Below, piece by piece: positions 54,639 to 64,000 of a DNA stretch of 64,000 nucleotides. Source of the DNA: Aquimarina sp. U1-2 (lineage in GTDB: Bacteria > Bacteroidota > Bacteroidia > Flavobacteriales > Flavobacteriaceae); assembly GCF_017897595.1 (NCBI RefSeq), contig NZ_JAGKIK010000002.1, positions 62,001-126,000 of the forward strand. The letters run 5' to 3'. The notes under the pieces were generated by a model, which did no database searches, was not told the origin of the DNA, and was given only the letters and a program-made list of their open reading frames with translations. Position numbers and translations under genes: made by a program. Each line of letters opens with the position of its first letter. The first letter of the stretch is position 1.

Positions 54639-55631
54639 TTAACCAATTAATTGTCGCTCCATTAGATATTCTGCTATCTGTATGGCATTGGTAGCAGCAC
54701 CTTTACGAAGATTATCAGATACGATCCACATGTTGAGAGCGTTTTCTCTAGAGTGATCCCTACGAATTCTGCCAACAAAAACATCATTTTTACCTTCGGC
54801 ATAGATAGGCATAGGATAGGTATTGGTATCTGGATTATCTTGTACGGTGATACCGGGAGTGTCGTTTAAAAGCGCTCTTACTTCATTTTCTTTAAAATCA
54901 TTTAGAAATTCGACATTCACACTTTCGCTATGACCCCCTACAACAGGAATCCTTATAGCTGTTGCTGTAACCGCAATAGTAGCATCATCAAGAATTTTTT
55001 GTGTTTCATTAACAAGTTTCATTTCTTCTTTGGTATAGCCATTATCTTGAAACACATCACAGTGAGGAATCGCATTACGATGGATAGGGTATGGGTAGGC
55101 CATTTCTCCTTTTTTTCCTTCATATTCATTTTCGAGCTGTTGTACTGCTTTTACTCCGGTACCCGTAATAGATTGATATGTCGAAACTACCACCCGTTTT
55201 ATTTTGTATTGATCATGCAGCGGACTCAATGCCAATACCATCTGGATGGTTGAACAGTTAGGATTTGCGATAATTTTGTCGTCTTTGGTTAGTACTTTGG
55301 CATTGATCTCGGGAACGACCAATTTTTTTGTGGGATCCATTCTCCATGCCGATGAATTATCAATAACAGTAATACCAGCATCGGCAAATTTTGGAGCCCA
55401 TTCTTGCGAAGTACTCCCTCCGGCCGAAAACAAGGCAACGTCTGGCTTCGTAGCGATGGCCTCGGCAAGCCCGACAAGGGTATATTCTTTATTTTTGTAT
55501 GTAATTTTTTTTCCAACAGATCTCTCAGAGGCTACAGGGATAAGATCTGTAACAGGGAAATTTCTTTCTTCTAACACTTTTAACATTACGGTTCCTACCA
55601 TACCGGTAGCACCAACGACAGCTACTTTCAT
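54639..55631 (-). CDS. asd: Aspartate-semialdehyde dehydrogenase
   Basis: Reduces aspartyl phosphate in lysine/diaminopimelate, threonine and methionine synthesis. The start at 55631 (MKVAVVGATGMVGTVMLKVL) is chosen because it places the NADP-binding GATGMVG loop at the N-terminus; an upstream ATG would add 15 atypical residues. The 330-residue protein has the active-site Cys in NPNCSTIQ and the His motif GGHSESVN. Length matches the family. Confidence 0.95.
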   Translation of the reverse strand: MKVAVVGATGMVGTVMLKVLEERNFPVTDLIPVASERSVGKKITYKNKEYTLVGLAEAIATKPDVALFSAGGSTSQEWAPKFADAGITVIDNSSAWRMDPTKKLVVPEINAKVLTKDDKIIANPNCSTIQMVLALSPLHDQYKIKRVVVSTYQSITGTGVKAVQQLENEYEGKKGEMAYPYPIHRNAIPHCDVFQDNGYTKEEMKLVNETQKILDDATIAVTATAIRIPVVGGHSESVNVEFLNDFKENEVRALLNDTPGITVQDNPDTNTYPMPIYAEGKNDVFVGRIRRDHSRENALNMWIVSDNLRKGAATNAIQIAEYLMERQLIG

Positions 55632-55760
55632 AGATTTTTTACTTACACTTATACACTTTATTAATATACTAGGCAAATGTGAGGAATATTTCTAATATAA
55701 CAAGCAGTAGTATTTAAAATACAAATATCTGAACAATTTGTTAAATAATGAACTGTCTGT

Positions 55761-55790
55761 AAAAAAGAACCATCCTTGTTCAGGATGGTT
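55761..55790 (-). terminator. Terminator of mscL
   Basis: AACCATCC (55768-55775) pairs with GGATGGTT (55783-55790); on the minus strand it is followed by CTTTTTT. Nothing else is seen in 55632-55994. Confidence 0.8.
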
Positions 55791-55994
55791 TTAGTTAGAA
55801 TATGTAGTATAGCGGTAGCTATAGATAATTAACTTTTTTGTAGTAGCATCAGAAATTTTTAATGTTATACCGTTTCACTATTAGCATCTAGAAGTTAGAT
55901 AAGGTAAAAATCAAATATAATAATTGATTATCTAACCAATTCTACTTTCTGTAGGCATAACGATCTCCAGTCAAACTTACTTACAAAGAGCTAT

Positions 55995-56420
55995 TTAAGA
56001 TTGCTGTTTCTTCAATAAATCTCTTATTTCAGTAAGTAATTCGGTTTCTGATGGTCCTGCCGGCGCTACAGGAGCTTCTTCTTTTTTCTTTTTGGTTTTT
56101 TCATATCCTTTCAAGAAAATAAAGATAACAAATCCTACGATTATAAAATCAATAATAGCTTGTATAAAGTTTCCGTATGTTAAAATTGCTGCATTTGCCT
56201 CTTTGGCTGCTGCAATGGTATCTGGATTGCTGCCGTCTAGCGGAACAAAAAGATTACTAACATGTTGCCCCTGAAGAATAAGACCTACTAAGGGCATAAT
56301 TACATCGGCTACAAGCGAACTTACTATTTTATTAAAAGCTCCACCAATAATAACAGCCGTGGCGAGAGCTACAATATCTCCTTTCATTAAGAAGGATTTG
56401 AAATCTTTTATAAATCCCAT
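55995..56420 (-). CDS. mscL: Large-conductance mechanosensitive channel
   Basis: A 141-residue inner-membrane channel that opens under high membrane tension to release solutes during osmotic downshift. The N-terminus ([40 protein letters not shown]) is the conserved first helix and gate; a second span ([20 protein letters not shown]) and a charged C-terminal helix follow. Transcribed alone with its own terminator. Confidence 0.96.
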   Translation of the reverse strand: MGFIKDFKSFLMKGDIVALATAVIIGGAFNKIVSSLVADVIMPLVGLILQGQHVSNLFVPLDGSNPDTIAAAKEANAAILTYGNFIQAIIDFIIVGFVIFIFLKGYEKTKKKKEEAPVAPAGPSETELLTEIRDLLKKQQS

Positions 56421-56521
56421 AATATTTTGATTTAGATGATTAGTATAGCGCTAATTTAACAAAATTTTAGAGATTACTACGGTCTTGTAGTGTATAGATA
56501 TGCTACAGTTGCTTTTGAAGT

Positions 56522-57637
56522 CTATAGCTTATCTGCTATAACAACACGTTTTACCCTAGAGGAAACTGCGGTTAGTAATTCGTAAGAGATGGTGCCAGAA
56601 AATTCTGCTACCTGAGCTGCATTTGTAGTAGCATCAAAAATAACAACTTCATCACCTTCTTGGCAGTCTATTTGAGTAACATCTACCATTATCATATCCA
56701 TACAAACATTTCCTAATATGTAGGCACGTTGTTGACCTATGGTAACAAATCCATTGGCTTTACCAAAATTCCTGCTTATTCCGTCGGCGTGACCAATTGG
56801 TATCGTGGCTGTCTTCGTAGTATCAGTCGCTTTAAAAGCTCGATTATACCCTAAAGAATCTCCCGGTGCTAGTATGTGAATTTGGGAAATGACAGATTTT
56901 AATGAGGCAACAGGTTTAAGTGCCTGATCGTATTTTGCTTCATTACCATAACCGTAGAGTCCAATACCAGAACGAACCATATCAAAATGCGCTTTTTGAT
57001 AATTTAAAATACCAGAAGTATTAGATAGATGCAACATAGGGCGATATCCCAGTCCGACATTCATTTTATCTGCGATTTCTTGAAATGTCTTTATTTGCGT
57101 TGTAGTAAAGTCTTTTTCATCATGATCTTCGCTAGCTGCCAAATGAGAAAGTAAAGCCACAATTTTTAGGGCTTGGCTCTGATCGATTTCACTTAAAATA
57201 AGAGGGATATCATTGTTACTAAAACCTATTCGGTTTAATCCTGTATTAAATTTTATATGAACAGGGTAGTCTGTTTGATGAAGAGCCGTAGCCGCTTTTA
57301 TAAAATGTTGTAAAGTTCTAAAACTATATACATTGGGTTCTAGGCGATGTTCGATAAGTTTAGAGAAATTTACAGGCTGCGGGTGTAATACCAGAATAGG
57401 AATTTGAACCTGGGCTTCTCGTAGTGCTATTCCTTCGGCAGTATAAGCAACAGCTAGATAATCTGCTCCTATTTTTTCTAGATGCTTTGCAATAACTATA
57501 GCATCACTACCATAGCCCGAGGCTTTAACAACAGCCAACATCTTTACGCCATTGGCAATTTTACTCTTTATATATCTGAAATTATGGGAGAGATGAGCCA
57601 AATTAATCTCTAATGTGGTTTCTTGAATATTACTCAT
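56522..57637 (-). CDS. alr: Alanine racemase
   Basis: A 371-residue PLP enzyme that makes D-alanine for the cell wall. Lys38 in MLAVVKASGYG binds PLP, and the catalytic Tyr region and GNVCMDMIMVDVT block of the C-terminal domain are present. The Lys loop is KASGYGSD instead of the usual KANAYGHG, a modest variation. It overlaps tdk by eight bases, so the two are translationally coupled. Confidence 0.94.
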   Translation of the reverse strand: MSNIQETTLEINLAHLSHNFRYIKSKIANGVKMLAVVKASGYGSDAIVIAKHLEKIGADYLAVAYTAEGIALREAQVQIPILVLHPQPVNFSKLIEHRLEPNVYSFRTLQHFIKAATALHQTDYPVHIKFNTGLNRIGFSNNDIPLILSEIDQSQALKIVALLSHLAASEDHDEKDFTTTQIKTFQEIADKMNVGLGYRPMLHLSNTSGILNYQKAHFDMVRSGIGLYGYGNEAKYDQALKPVASLKSVISQIHILAPGDSLGYNRAFKATDTTKTATIPIGHADGISRNFGKANGFVTIGQQRAYILGNVCMDMIMVDVTQIDCQEGDEVVIFDATTNAAQVAEFSGTISYELLTAVSSRVKRVVIADKL

Positions 57638-58268
57638 CAGATTTTTTAGATATTTCTTTGGGATCGTTCACCTTCATTTTGTGTACCTTTTCTTTGAGCA
57701 TAGCTTTGTAATACGCAGCTCTGCTTAAAGGTTCATATTCTTCGGTTTCCCCTAATAAAACAAGGTCATCTTTTCTAGATTTTCGGTAACTAAATTGTGC
57801 AAGATTACCGGTTCTTGTACAAACAGCATGTACCTTGGTCACATACTCTGCCGTTGCCATCAATGCGGGCATGGGTCCAAAAGGATTTCCTTTAAAATCC
57901 ATATCTAATCCGGCTACAATTACGCGAACTCCTTTGTTGGCCAGGTCATTACAAACAGTAACAATTTCATCATCAAAAAACTGCGCTTCGTCTATGCCGA
58001 TCACATCACACGTATCTGCTAATATTCTAATATTAGCTGCAGCAGGTACGGGAGTTGATCTAATTTCATTAGCATCGTGCGAAACTACCATCTCATGATC
58101 ATAACGAATATCAATTGCAGGCTTAAATATTTCAACTTTTTGCTTTGCAAACTGTGCTCGTTTTAGTCGGCGGATCAATTCTTCGGTTTTTCCTGAAAAC
58201 ATCGAACCACAGATGACTTCAATCCACCCAAATTGCTCCTTATGATTTACCGTATTTTCGAGAAACAT
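57630..58268 (-). CDS. tdk: Thymidine kinase
   Basis: A 212-residue type II thymidine kinase that salvages thymidine with ATP. P-loop GSMFSGKTEEL, Mg-binding VIGIDEAQFFDD and a lasso-loop Phe/Tyr region (LAQFSYRKS) are present. The zinc region shows only one Cys (HAVCTRTGN), so the canonical CxxC pair is incomplete. It precedes alr on the same strand with an eight-base overlap and is divergent from a conserved hypothetical gene. Confidence 0.94.
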   Translation of the reverse strand: MFLENTVNHKEQFGWIEVICGSMFSGKTEELIRRLKRAQFAKQKVEIFKPAIDIRYDHEMVVSHDANEIRSTPVPAAANIRILADTCDVIGIDEAQFFDDEIVTVCNDLANKGVRVIVAGLDMDFKGNPFGPMPALMATAEYVTKVHAVCTRTGNLAQFSYRKSRKDDLVLLGETEEYEPLSRAAYYKAMLKEKVHKMKVNDPKEISKKSDE

Positions 58269-58373
58269 TTTGTATTTTTCAGAATCAATTTAAACAAATC
58301 CCTCTTTCCTTTCACGAGATGAGGTAAATGTATTAAAAATCACGAAGCAGTATTGCAAACAAATAAGAAAGTT

Positions 58374-59123
58374 ATGAAGAAGAAATTGGAAGCGGAATTA
58401 ATAAGTATTGCTCATCGAATTTTACAATTGAAAGACACCACAACGCTGTCACAACTTCAGGAAGAGAGTAGGCAACTCTACGAAAAGCTTACGATACTAA
58501 CCTTTGCTGAAGCTCATTTTGCAGGGCCACAACCTACAATCGGACAAATTACATCGGCTCTTGAACAGGAAACGTCGGATGAACTGAAAGAAGTTCAACA
58601 GAAAATCAAAGCGATTATGGAGCCTAAGCCAACTAGAGCAGTACAGAAGGAGCAAAAAGTAGAGAAGCCCATAACACCAGATCATGAAACAACAGAAAAA
58701 ACACAACAAAAGGCGGGTATACCTGATAAACCAGAATTGGTTATTGAAGAAATAAATGCACGTGTGAGTGAAGATCTTTTTGTACCCGCACAGGTGTCAT
58801 CGAAAAAGAACACCTCGTTTTCGGCGCCAGATTATGAAAGTGCTGCTTCAATAGATGACAAGGATAAACCAAAATCTATTAACGACCAATTGCGAAAGGA
58901 TATTCAAATCGGTTTAAATGACAGGTTGGCTTTTATAAAATATCTTTTTAACGGCAATACTTTGGATTATAATAGGGTGCTTTCTCAATTAGAAACCATG
59001 AGAACCAAGAAAGAAGCCAGGGATTTTATCAGTACTGTGGTGAAGCCTGATTATAATTGGAGTAACAAAGAAGAACATGAAGAACGATTTTTTGATGTAA
59101 TCCTTACTAAATTTGAACATTAG
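58374..59123 (+). CDS. Conserved hypothetical protein (helical ends, disordered middle)
   Basis: The ATG at 58374 is preferred over a TTG seven codons earlier. The 249-residue protein has a helical N-terminus (MKKKLEAELISIAHRILQLK), a Pro/Glu/Lys-rich central stretch (about 85-150) and a structured C-terminus (NDRLAFIKYLFNGNTLDYNR, VLSQLETMRTKKEARDFIS). This layout, divergent from tdk, is common in Flavobacteriaceae, but no function is known. No signal peptide is seen. Confidence 0.75.
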   Translation: MKKKLEAELISIAHRILQLKDTTTLSQLQEESRQLYEKLTILTFAEAHFAGPQPTIGQITSALEQETSDELKEVQQKIKAIMEPKPTRAVQKEQKVEKPITPDHETTEKTQQKAGIPDKPELVIEEINARVSEDLFVPAQVSSKKNTSFSAPDYESAASIDDKDKPKSINDQLRKDIQIGLNDRLAFIKYLFNGNTLDYNRVLSQLETMRTKKEARDFISTVVKPDYNWSNKEEHEERFFDVILTKFEH

Positions 59124-59149
59124 ACCATCGTAGCGGTACGCTTAAATTG

Positions 59150-59200
59150 GCACTGCCAAAGGGTACAATACCCTCGGGGTAGTTTATGAACAGAATTTCT
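59150..59200 (+). repeat. GGCACTGCCAAAGGG dispersed repeat
   Basis: TTGGCACTGCCAAAGGGTAC then AATACCCTCGGGGTAGTTTA; same family as 1527, 21785 and 60831. It lies in the 261-base gap before rsmI, which has no gene. Confidence 0.55.
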
Positions 59201-59384
59201 GATGCGCTGCCCGGGCAATTTCATAAACAACCATAAAAAGTAAGATTTTAATGATGTTCAACTAAAACTCAAAAGCTATCTTTGAAACTTTCTGAAAATT
59301 GAGTGGTTATTATTCTGAAATGAATTCAGAATATCAGAATAATAGTATGTAAACTTTTTAAAAAGCTTCTTTTTATTTTAACAT

Positions 59385-60059
59385 ATGTCAAAACTATATC
59401 TTGTACCTACTCCTATCGGTAATCTTGAAGATATTACTTTAAGAGCCATTCGAATACTTAAAGAAGTAGATCTAATTTTGGCTGAAGATACACGAACCAG
59501 TGGTAAATTACTGAATCACTTTGAAATCAATACGCCTATGCAAAGCCATCACATGCATAACGAACATAAAACAGTTGATCGTATTATTCAAAAATTGCAG
59601 AGTGGGGAGACCATAGCCCTAATTAGTGATGCGGGAACACCGGCTATCAGCGATCCTGGTTTTTTACTTACTCGGGCATGTGTAAATAATAATATCGAGG
59701 TAGCCTGTTTACCAGGAGCTACTGCTTTTGTACCAGCATTAGTAAATAGCGGTTTGCCTAATAATAGATTTGTTTTTGAAGGATTTTTACCCGTAAAAAA
59801 AGGACGGCAAACACGATTGAAAGAGTTGGCAAACGAAACCCGAACCATGATTTTTTATGAATCGCCTCATAAACTCATTAAAACGTTGGGTGTCTTTGCC
59901 ACCTATTTTGGAGAAGACCGTCATATTTCCATATCCCGAGAATTGACAAAGCTTCACGAAGAAACCGTTCGAGGTACCATTGCAGAAGTTATGGAACATT
60001 TTAAAACAGGATCTTTAAAAGGAGAGATTGTAGTGATTGTTGAAGGTAAAAGGAAATAA
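59385..60059 (+). CDS. rsmI: 16S rRNA (cytidine-1402-2'-O)-methyltransferase
   Basis: A 224-residue SAM-dependent methyltransferase of the tetrapyrrole-methylase fold that modifies C1402 in the ribosomal decoding centre. YLVPTPIGNLEDITLRA at the N-terminus, LISDAGTPAISDPG and FYESPHKL are diagnostic. A uracil-DNA glycosylase-family gene begins with a one-base overlap, so both are cotranscribed. Confidence 0.96.
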   Translation: MSKLYLVPTPIGNLEDITLRAIRILKEVDLILAEDTRTSGKLLNHFEINTPMQSHHMHNEHKTVDRIIQKLQSGETIALISDAGTPAISDPGFLLTRACVNNNIEVACLPGATAFVPALVNSGLPNNRFVFEGFLPVKKGRQTRLKELANETRTMIFYESPHKLIKTLGVFATYFGEDRHISISRELTKLHEETVRGTIAEVMEHFKTGSLKGEIVVIVEGKRK

Positions 60060-60637
60060 TGCAACAACTGCTTTTGGATATCAAATCATGTAGAGTATGC
60101 AAACAACATTTACCTTTGGGGCCAAGACCTATTGTTAGCGCCCATTCTAAAACGAAGATCGCTCTGGTAAGCCAGGCACCGGGAAGAATAGCACATCTTT
60201 CTGGGGTGCCCTGGGATGATCCCGGGGGAAAGGAGTTAAAAAAATGGCTGGGAGTCTCTGATGCTATTTTTTATAATCCTGAAAACTTTGCTATAACCCC
60301 TATTGGATTTTGCTATCCCGGTAAAGGAAAAAGTGGTGATTTACCGCCACGACCAGAATGTGCTCCACTATGGCATCATGAGCTATTCGAAAAAATGCCT
60401 GAACTTGAACTCATGCTACTTGTGGGCCGATATGCCCAGAACTATTATTTAAAAAAGCATGCAAAAAAAACATTGACTGAAACAGTAAAGGCCTATCAGG
60501 AATATTTACCTCGTTTTTTACCATTACCGCATCCCTCACCCAGAAATCGTATATGGCGAACTAAGAATACCTGGTTTGAACAGGATGTTGTACCTGTTCT
60601 TCAAGAAAAAGTGAACGAAATTTTAAAATTAAGTTAG
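60059..60637 (+). CDS. Uracil-DNA glycosylase family protein (Fe-S type, COG1573)
   Basis: A 192-residue repair enzyme expected to remove uracil from DNA. Cys-x2-Cys near the N-terminus (CRVC) and two later cysteines (GFCYPG and RPECAPLW, 16 apart) match the four-cysteine iron-sulfur pattern of family 4/5 enzymes. SQAPGRIAHLSGVPWDDPGG and the C-terminal PLPHPSPRNRIW are the active-site and DNA-binding motifs. It overlaps rsmI by one base. The activity subclass is not certain. Confidence 0.88.
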   Translation: MQQLLLDIKSCRVCKQHLPLGPRPIVSAHSKTKIALVSQAPGRIAHLSGVPWDDPGGKELKKWLGVSDAIFYNPENFAITPIGFCYPGKGKSGDLPPRPECAPLWHHELFEKMPELELMLLVGRYAQNYYLKKHAKKTLTETVKAYQEYLPRFLPLPHPSPRNRIWRTKNTWFEQDVVPVLQEKVNEILKLS

Positions 60638-60830
60638 ATAGATATGAAAATTTAGGGTTATCCATCTAAGTCTCAGATCTACTTTTCAGGATATTTAAGA
60701 TCAGTGATGGTTTACACCCCTCCAAATCGCCCCTTAAGAGGAGACTTTTACCTCCCTTCCTTTTGAAGACGTTGGCGCCGTAACGACGATAGGCGAGATG
60801 GAGCGTAGGAAAAGGGATAGATGTTTTTAT

Positions 60831-60935
60831 TGGCACCGCCAAAGGGTATAATACCCCGAGGCTTGCCTCAAAATTGAAAAATTATTTACAATGAATGCTT
60901 CGTGGGCTTGCCCCGAGGTAGTTTATCGTCATAAA
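60831..60935 (+). repeat. Composite GGCACCGCC / GAGGTAGTTTA repeat
   Basis: TTGGCACCGCCAAAGGGTAT, CCCCGAGGCTTGCCTC and, about 45 bases on, GGGCTTGCCCCGAGGTAGTT. This is the most complete copy of the dispersed family. The 454-base gap 60638-61091 contains no gene. Confidence 0.6.
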
Positions 60936-61091
60936 ATTATGATGCGAACTAAATGGGTAACCCGTTAAAAATTTTGAATATTCATGTTTTTTACTACGAT
61001 TTAGTTATGCGTCAAAATGTATATTTCCCTGAGAAAGTAATAATAAAAAAGCACTAGCGTTGTTATTCAAAGTAAGTACAACCCTTAGATT

Positions 61092-61790
61092 TTGAAAAAG
61101 AAACCCCTATTGGCAATAGTGAGCATTAGTTTGCTAGTGTTTTTAATATGGCAATTACCTTATTTTGCCATCATACAGTATCCCTTATTGTTATTGGGGA
61201 CATGGTTTCATGAAATGGGTCATGGACTCACCGCGTTACTTCTCGGGGGAAAATTCTATTATTTAGAAATTTATGATAATGGTGGTGGTGTAGCCTATAC
61301 CAATGTTTCCTTTAGTTATTTAGAATATAATATGGCAAGGGCAATTACTTCTGCAGGAGGTTTATTGGGCCCGGCTGTTTCTGGTGCTATTCTTATTGCA
61401 GCAGCAAGACACCAAATAGCTTCTAAAATTGCACTTTGGCTCTTATTAATGATTATGGTAGCGTCTTTATGTCTTTGGATATACGAACTATTAGCTCTAG
61501 TGATTTTAAGTATTTTTGCGGCAGTTTTATTTTTTATCGCTATTCTAAGAGTTCGAAAACTAGAAGTTTTTGCGTTACTCTTTCTGGGTACGCAATGCGT
61601 ATTGAGTACGTATTTGCAAACCACCTATTTATTTACGAAACAATTCGAAAGAGATAATAGAATTCAATATTCAGATACACAAATGATCGCCGTACATTTA
61701 ATAGGCGAATATTGGATGTGGGCATTGTTAATCCTCTTGATAAGCATCGTATTACTTTATCGCAGTTATCGATACTATCTCAAAAAATAG
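61092..61790 (+). CDS. M50 family membrane metallopeptidase
   Basis: A 232-residue polytopic protein with the zinc motif TWFHEMGHGL (His40, Glu41, His44) in a membrane context, followed by about five more hydrophobic segments. This is the intramembrane-protease layout, though the second NPDG-type motif is not obvious. The reading frame starts with TTG at 61092, as the first in-frame ATG is inside the zinc motif. The substrate is unknown. It stands alone. Confidence 0.75.
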   Translation: MKKKPLLAIVSISLLVFLIWQLPYFAIIQYPLLLLGTWFHEMGHGLTALLLGGKFYYLEIYDNGGGVAYTNVSFSYLEYNMARAITSAGGLLGPAVSGAILIAAARHQIASKIALWLLLMIMVASLCLWIYELLALVILSIFAAVLFFIAILRVRKLEVFALLFLGTQCVLSTYLQTTYLFTKQFERDNRIQYSDTQMIAVHLIGEYWMWALLILLISIVLLYRSYRYYLKK

Positions 61791-61806
61791 AAAATGGTTA
61801 TCGGTT

Positions 61807-62397
61807 TTACTTGTGTTTTCCTGTTTCCCATCCATGTTTTCCCAAATATTTTTCACCAGATTCAATAGCACCTTGTTCTACAGTGGTGCCCATAGAGTCG
61901 TTCCATCGATTTAAGTAACCAAACAAAGAAATCACACCTAACATTTCTACAATTTCACCTTCATCCCAATGTTTATACAATTCATTTTTGATAGTTTCAT
62001 CAACCGCATTAGGAACTACAGATGCTGCTAGTGAAAAATCGAGCGCTGCACGCTCGGCATCAGTAAAGGCAGCATGCGTTTTATATTCCCATATATTATC
62101 CAGTTGCTCTTTTTCGGCACCATATCTTTCGGCTGCTCGAATAGCATGAGCCTGGCAATATCTGCATCCCGTTGCGTTACTACTTACCCAGGCAATCATA
62201 CGTTTTAATGCCGAGGTGACGCGGCCTTCGTTTGCCATTACGGCTTTGTTCAAATTAATAAACGCCTTAGAGATAGCTGGCCTTCTTTGCATAGTAAGTA
62301 CCGAATTAGGGCAAAAACCCAGGGTTTCATTAAAAAATTTTGCCAGTTCTTTGGTTTCCAGATCATGATCGGCAGAAAGCGGTGTGACTAAAGGCAT
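61807..62397 (-). CDS. Carboxymuconolactone decarboxylase/AhpD-like protein
   Basis: A 196-residue protein with the redox motif ATGCRYCQAHAI (Cys-x2-Cys-x2-His), as in AhpD-type peroxidase partners. The helical sequence around it (RAALDFSLAASVVPNAVDET) fits the CMD fold. It probably acts in peroxide or disulfide metabolism. It is convergent with the M50 gene and divergent from recJ. Confidence 0.85.
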   Translation of the reverse strand: MPLVTPLSADHDLETKELAKFFNETLGFCPNSVLTMQRRPAISKAFINLNKAVMANEGRVTSALKRMIAWVSSNATGCRYCQAHAIRAAERYGAEKEQLDNIWEYKTHAAFTDAERAALDFSLAASVVPNAVDETIKNELYKHWDEGEIVEMLGVISLFGYLNRWNDSMGTTVEQGAIESGEKYLGKHGWETGKHK

Positions 62398-62552
62398 AAG
62401 GATAAGATTTTTACGTTGATGATTGTTTTTAACCCGTTCATAATGTATAATCCGGGTTTACTAAAGCAAAATACAAAACTAATGTCAAATCCATAGAGGT
62501 CAAGATGTTTTTTGTACTTTGGTTTTTTTAAAAATTGGAATACACAAAACGA

Positions 62553-64000
62553 ATGCGGTGGACACTAAAACCCAAAACAAACACAGCAACTGTTGCTAGT
62601 CTGGCTAAGGCATTGAATGTAAGTACTGTTATTGCATCTCTTTTGGTACAAAGAGGAATTGAAACATTTGACCAGGCCAAAAAATTCTTCAGACCTTCAT
62701 TAGAAGATCTGCACGATCCTTTTTTGATGAAAGATATGGATAGGGCCGTATCGAGAATTGAAGAGGCTCTCAAAAAAAACGAAAATATAATGGTATATGG
62801 CGATTACGATGTAGATGGTACTACATCTGTGGCATTGATGTCATCATATCTCAAAACGATATCTTCTCAAGTGGCAACGTATATCCCGGATCGCTATGAC
62901 GAAGGATACGGAGTATCGTACCAAGGGATAGATTATGCACACGATAATGATATTTCGCTAATTATTGCTCTAGATTGTGGTATTAAAGCCGTTGAAAAAA
63001 TAGAGTACGCCAAAACTAAAGGTATTGATTTTATCATTTGTGATCATCATCGCCCGGGTAAAACGATTCCTAACGCAATTGCCGTGTTAGATCCAAAACG
63101 AGAGGATTGTTCTTATCCTTATAAAGAGTTATGTGGGTGCGGAGTAGGATTTAAACTAGTTCAGGCTTTGGCCTCTCAAAAAGGTCTGTCTGTAGATGAT
63201 TTGATGCATTATCTGGATTTGGTAGCCACAGCAATAGGAGCAGACATAGTACCTATTACCGGAGAAAATCGAGTCTTAGCATACTACGGATTAGTAGTAA
63301 TCAATGAAAACCCAAGGATAGGCTTTAAAGCGATGCTTGCACAAGTACAAAAAAAGCAATTAACTATCACAGATGTTGTTTTTCTTATTGCACCCAGAAT
63401 TAATGCCGCCGGAAGAATGAAACACGGGTTGCACGCAGTAACACTACTCACCGAAGAAGATCCAGACAAAGCTATGCAATATGCTGCCGAAATAGAAACG
63501 TATAATAGTGATCGAAAAAATGCAGATAGAACCATTACCGAGGAAGCATTAACACAAATAGCTAAAAATAAAGAAGAAAATAGATGTACGACTGTAGTAT
63601 TTGAAGAAAATTGGCATAAAGGAGTTATTGGTATCGTCGCCTCAAGACTAACTGAAACGTATTATCGACCTACGCTTGTATTTACAAGAAGTGGGGAGAA
63701 ACTCGCGGCTTCTGCCCGATCAGTAAAAGGATTTGATGTATACAATGCCCTGGAAGCTTGCGCTGAGCATATCGAACAGTTTGGTGGACATAAATATGCC
63801 GCAGGCTTAACGTTATTAGAAGAAGAATACGCTACTTTTAAACAAAAATTTGAAGACATAGTATCGACAACAATTGATAAAACGTTACTTGTTCCCGAAA
63901 TCGCAATAGATGCCGCTATTGATCTAAACGAAATAACACCACGATTTTATCGTATTTTGAAACAATTTGCACCTTTTGGACCTGGTAATATGGCCCCTGT
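62553..64000 (+). CDS. recJ: Single-stranded-DNA exonuclease RecJ (5' part; cut by window edge)
   Basis: From ATG 62553 the frame is open to the end of the window (482 codons seen). The start MRWTLKPKTNTATVASLAKA is typical of Bacteroidota RecJ. DHH-family motifs are in order: VYGDYDVDGTTSVAL, LIIALDCGIK, FIICDHHRPGK, and the DHHA1 region GFDVYNALEACAEHIEQFGG with HKYAAGLTL. RecJ degrades single strands 5'-3' in mismatch and RecF-pathway repair. The last part of the protein is outside the window. Confidence 0.94.
   Translation, partial: MRWTLKPKTNTATVASLAKALNVSTVIASLLVQRGIETFDQAKKFFRPSLEDLHDPFLMKDMDRAVSRIEEALKKNENIMVYGDYDVDGTTSVALMSSYLKTISSQVATYIPDRYDEGYGVSYQGIDYAHDNDISLIIALDCGIKAVEKIEYAKTKGIDFIICDHHRPGKTIPNAIAVLDPKREDCSYPYKELCGCGVGFKLVQALASQKGLSVDDLMHYLDLVATAIGADIVPITGENRVLAYYGLVVINENPRIGFKAMLAQVQKKQLTITDVVFLIAPRINAAGRMKHGLHAVTLLTEEDPDKAMQYAAEIETYNSDRKNADRTITEEALTQIAKNKEENRCTTVVFEENWHKGVIGIVASRLTETYYRPTLVFTRSGEKLAASARSVKGFDVYNALEACAEHIEQFGGHKYAAGLTLLEEEYATFKQKFEDIVSTTIDKTLLVPEIAIDAAIDLNEITPRFYRILKQFAPFGPGNMAP

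Noticed and set aside
62528..62773. Minus-strand ORF at the start of recJ
   Set aside because: It is antisense to the conserved N-terminus of RecJ, which runs open to the window edge.
1..64000. CRISPR array
   Set aside because: Repeats seen are few, dispersed, unequal in spacing and not associated with cas-like genes.

Overview
The window is a low-GC chromosomal segment from a Bacteroidota bacterium, most likely a marine member of the Flavobacteriaceae. Support for this comes from an IPExxxVDY-family gene beside pyruvate kinase, TAnnTTTG-type promoter boxes instead of the E. coli type, a TonB receptor/lipoprotein pair, a TSP3-repeat OmpA protein, a viroplasmin-RNase H, a purN/acpP-fabF-rnc arrangement and A-rich leaders without strong Shine-Dalgarno sites. 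No species is assigned.

Region by region: 0-4.7 kb holds housekeeping and membrane genes (queD-lpxH, two tiny hydrophobic ORFs, a MATE exporter, a universal stress protein and tRNA-Ala(GGC)). 4.7-8.5 kb is accessory: a broken AAA ATPase gene directly after the tRNA, a lipoprotein, a TPR protein, a tiny membrane ORF and two copies of a structured hairpin element. 8.5-11.9 kb is a TonB receptor operon that looks metal-linked. 12-21 kb carries a two-gene AddAB-type recombination nuclease/helicase, with an OmpA gene between its halves. 21-31 kb has superoxide dismutase, purF, a PfkB kinase, a secreted zinc protease with chitin-binding-like repeats, an esterase, a frameshifted XRE gene, a REP-associated transposase flanked by matching palindromes, RNase H and purN. 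31.4-36 kb is a compact fatty-acid/RNA operon: acpP, fabF, rnc, IPExxxVDY and pyk.

37-50 kb is the most striking part, a polymorphic-toxin island. Two very large secreted YD/RHS proteins are followed by a barstar-like immunity gene. The second RHS protein ends in a barnase-type RNase tip with its catalytic Glu/Arg/His recognisable. Two paralogous small HTH genes flank the module, and a broken RHS fragment lies just outside it. 50-64 kb returns to regulators and core metabolism: a TPR-AraC sensor-regulator, prolyl oligopeptidase, asd, mscL, alr-tdk, rsmI, a uracil-DNA glycosylase, an M50 peptidase, an AhpD-like protein and the 5' part of recJ, which is cut by the window edge.

Intergenic regions are rich in dispersed repeats: a GGCACCGCCAAAGGG family, a GAC(T)CGCTCAG family and a CTATAGAATTC family. 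These, the repeated hairpin element at 8 kb and a possible structured RNA at 54.2-54.4 kb are the main non-coding signals. No CRISPR array, rRNA or complete insertion sequence other than the REP-type transposase was seen.
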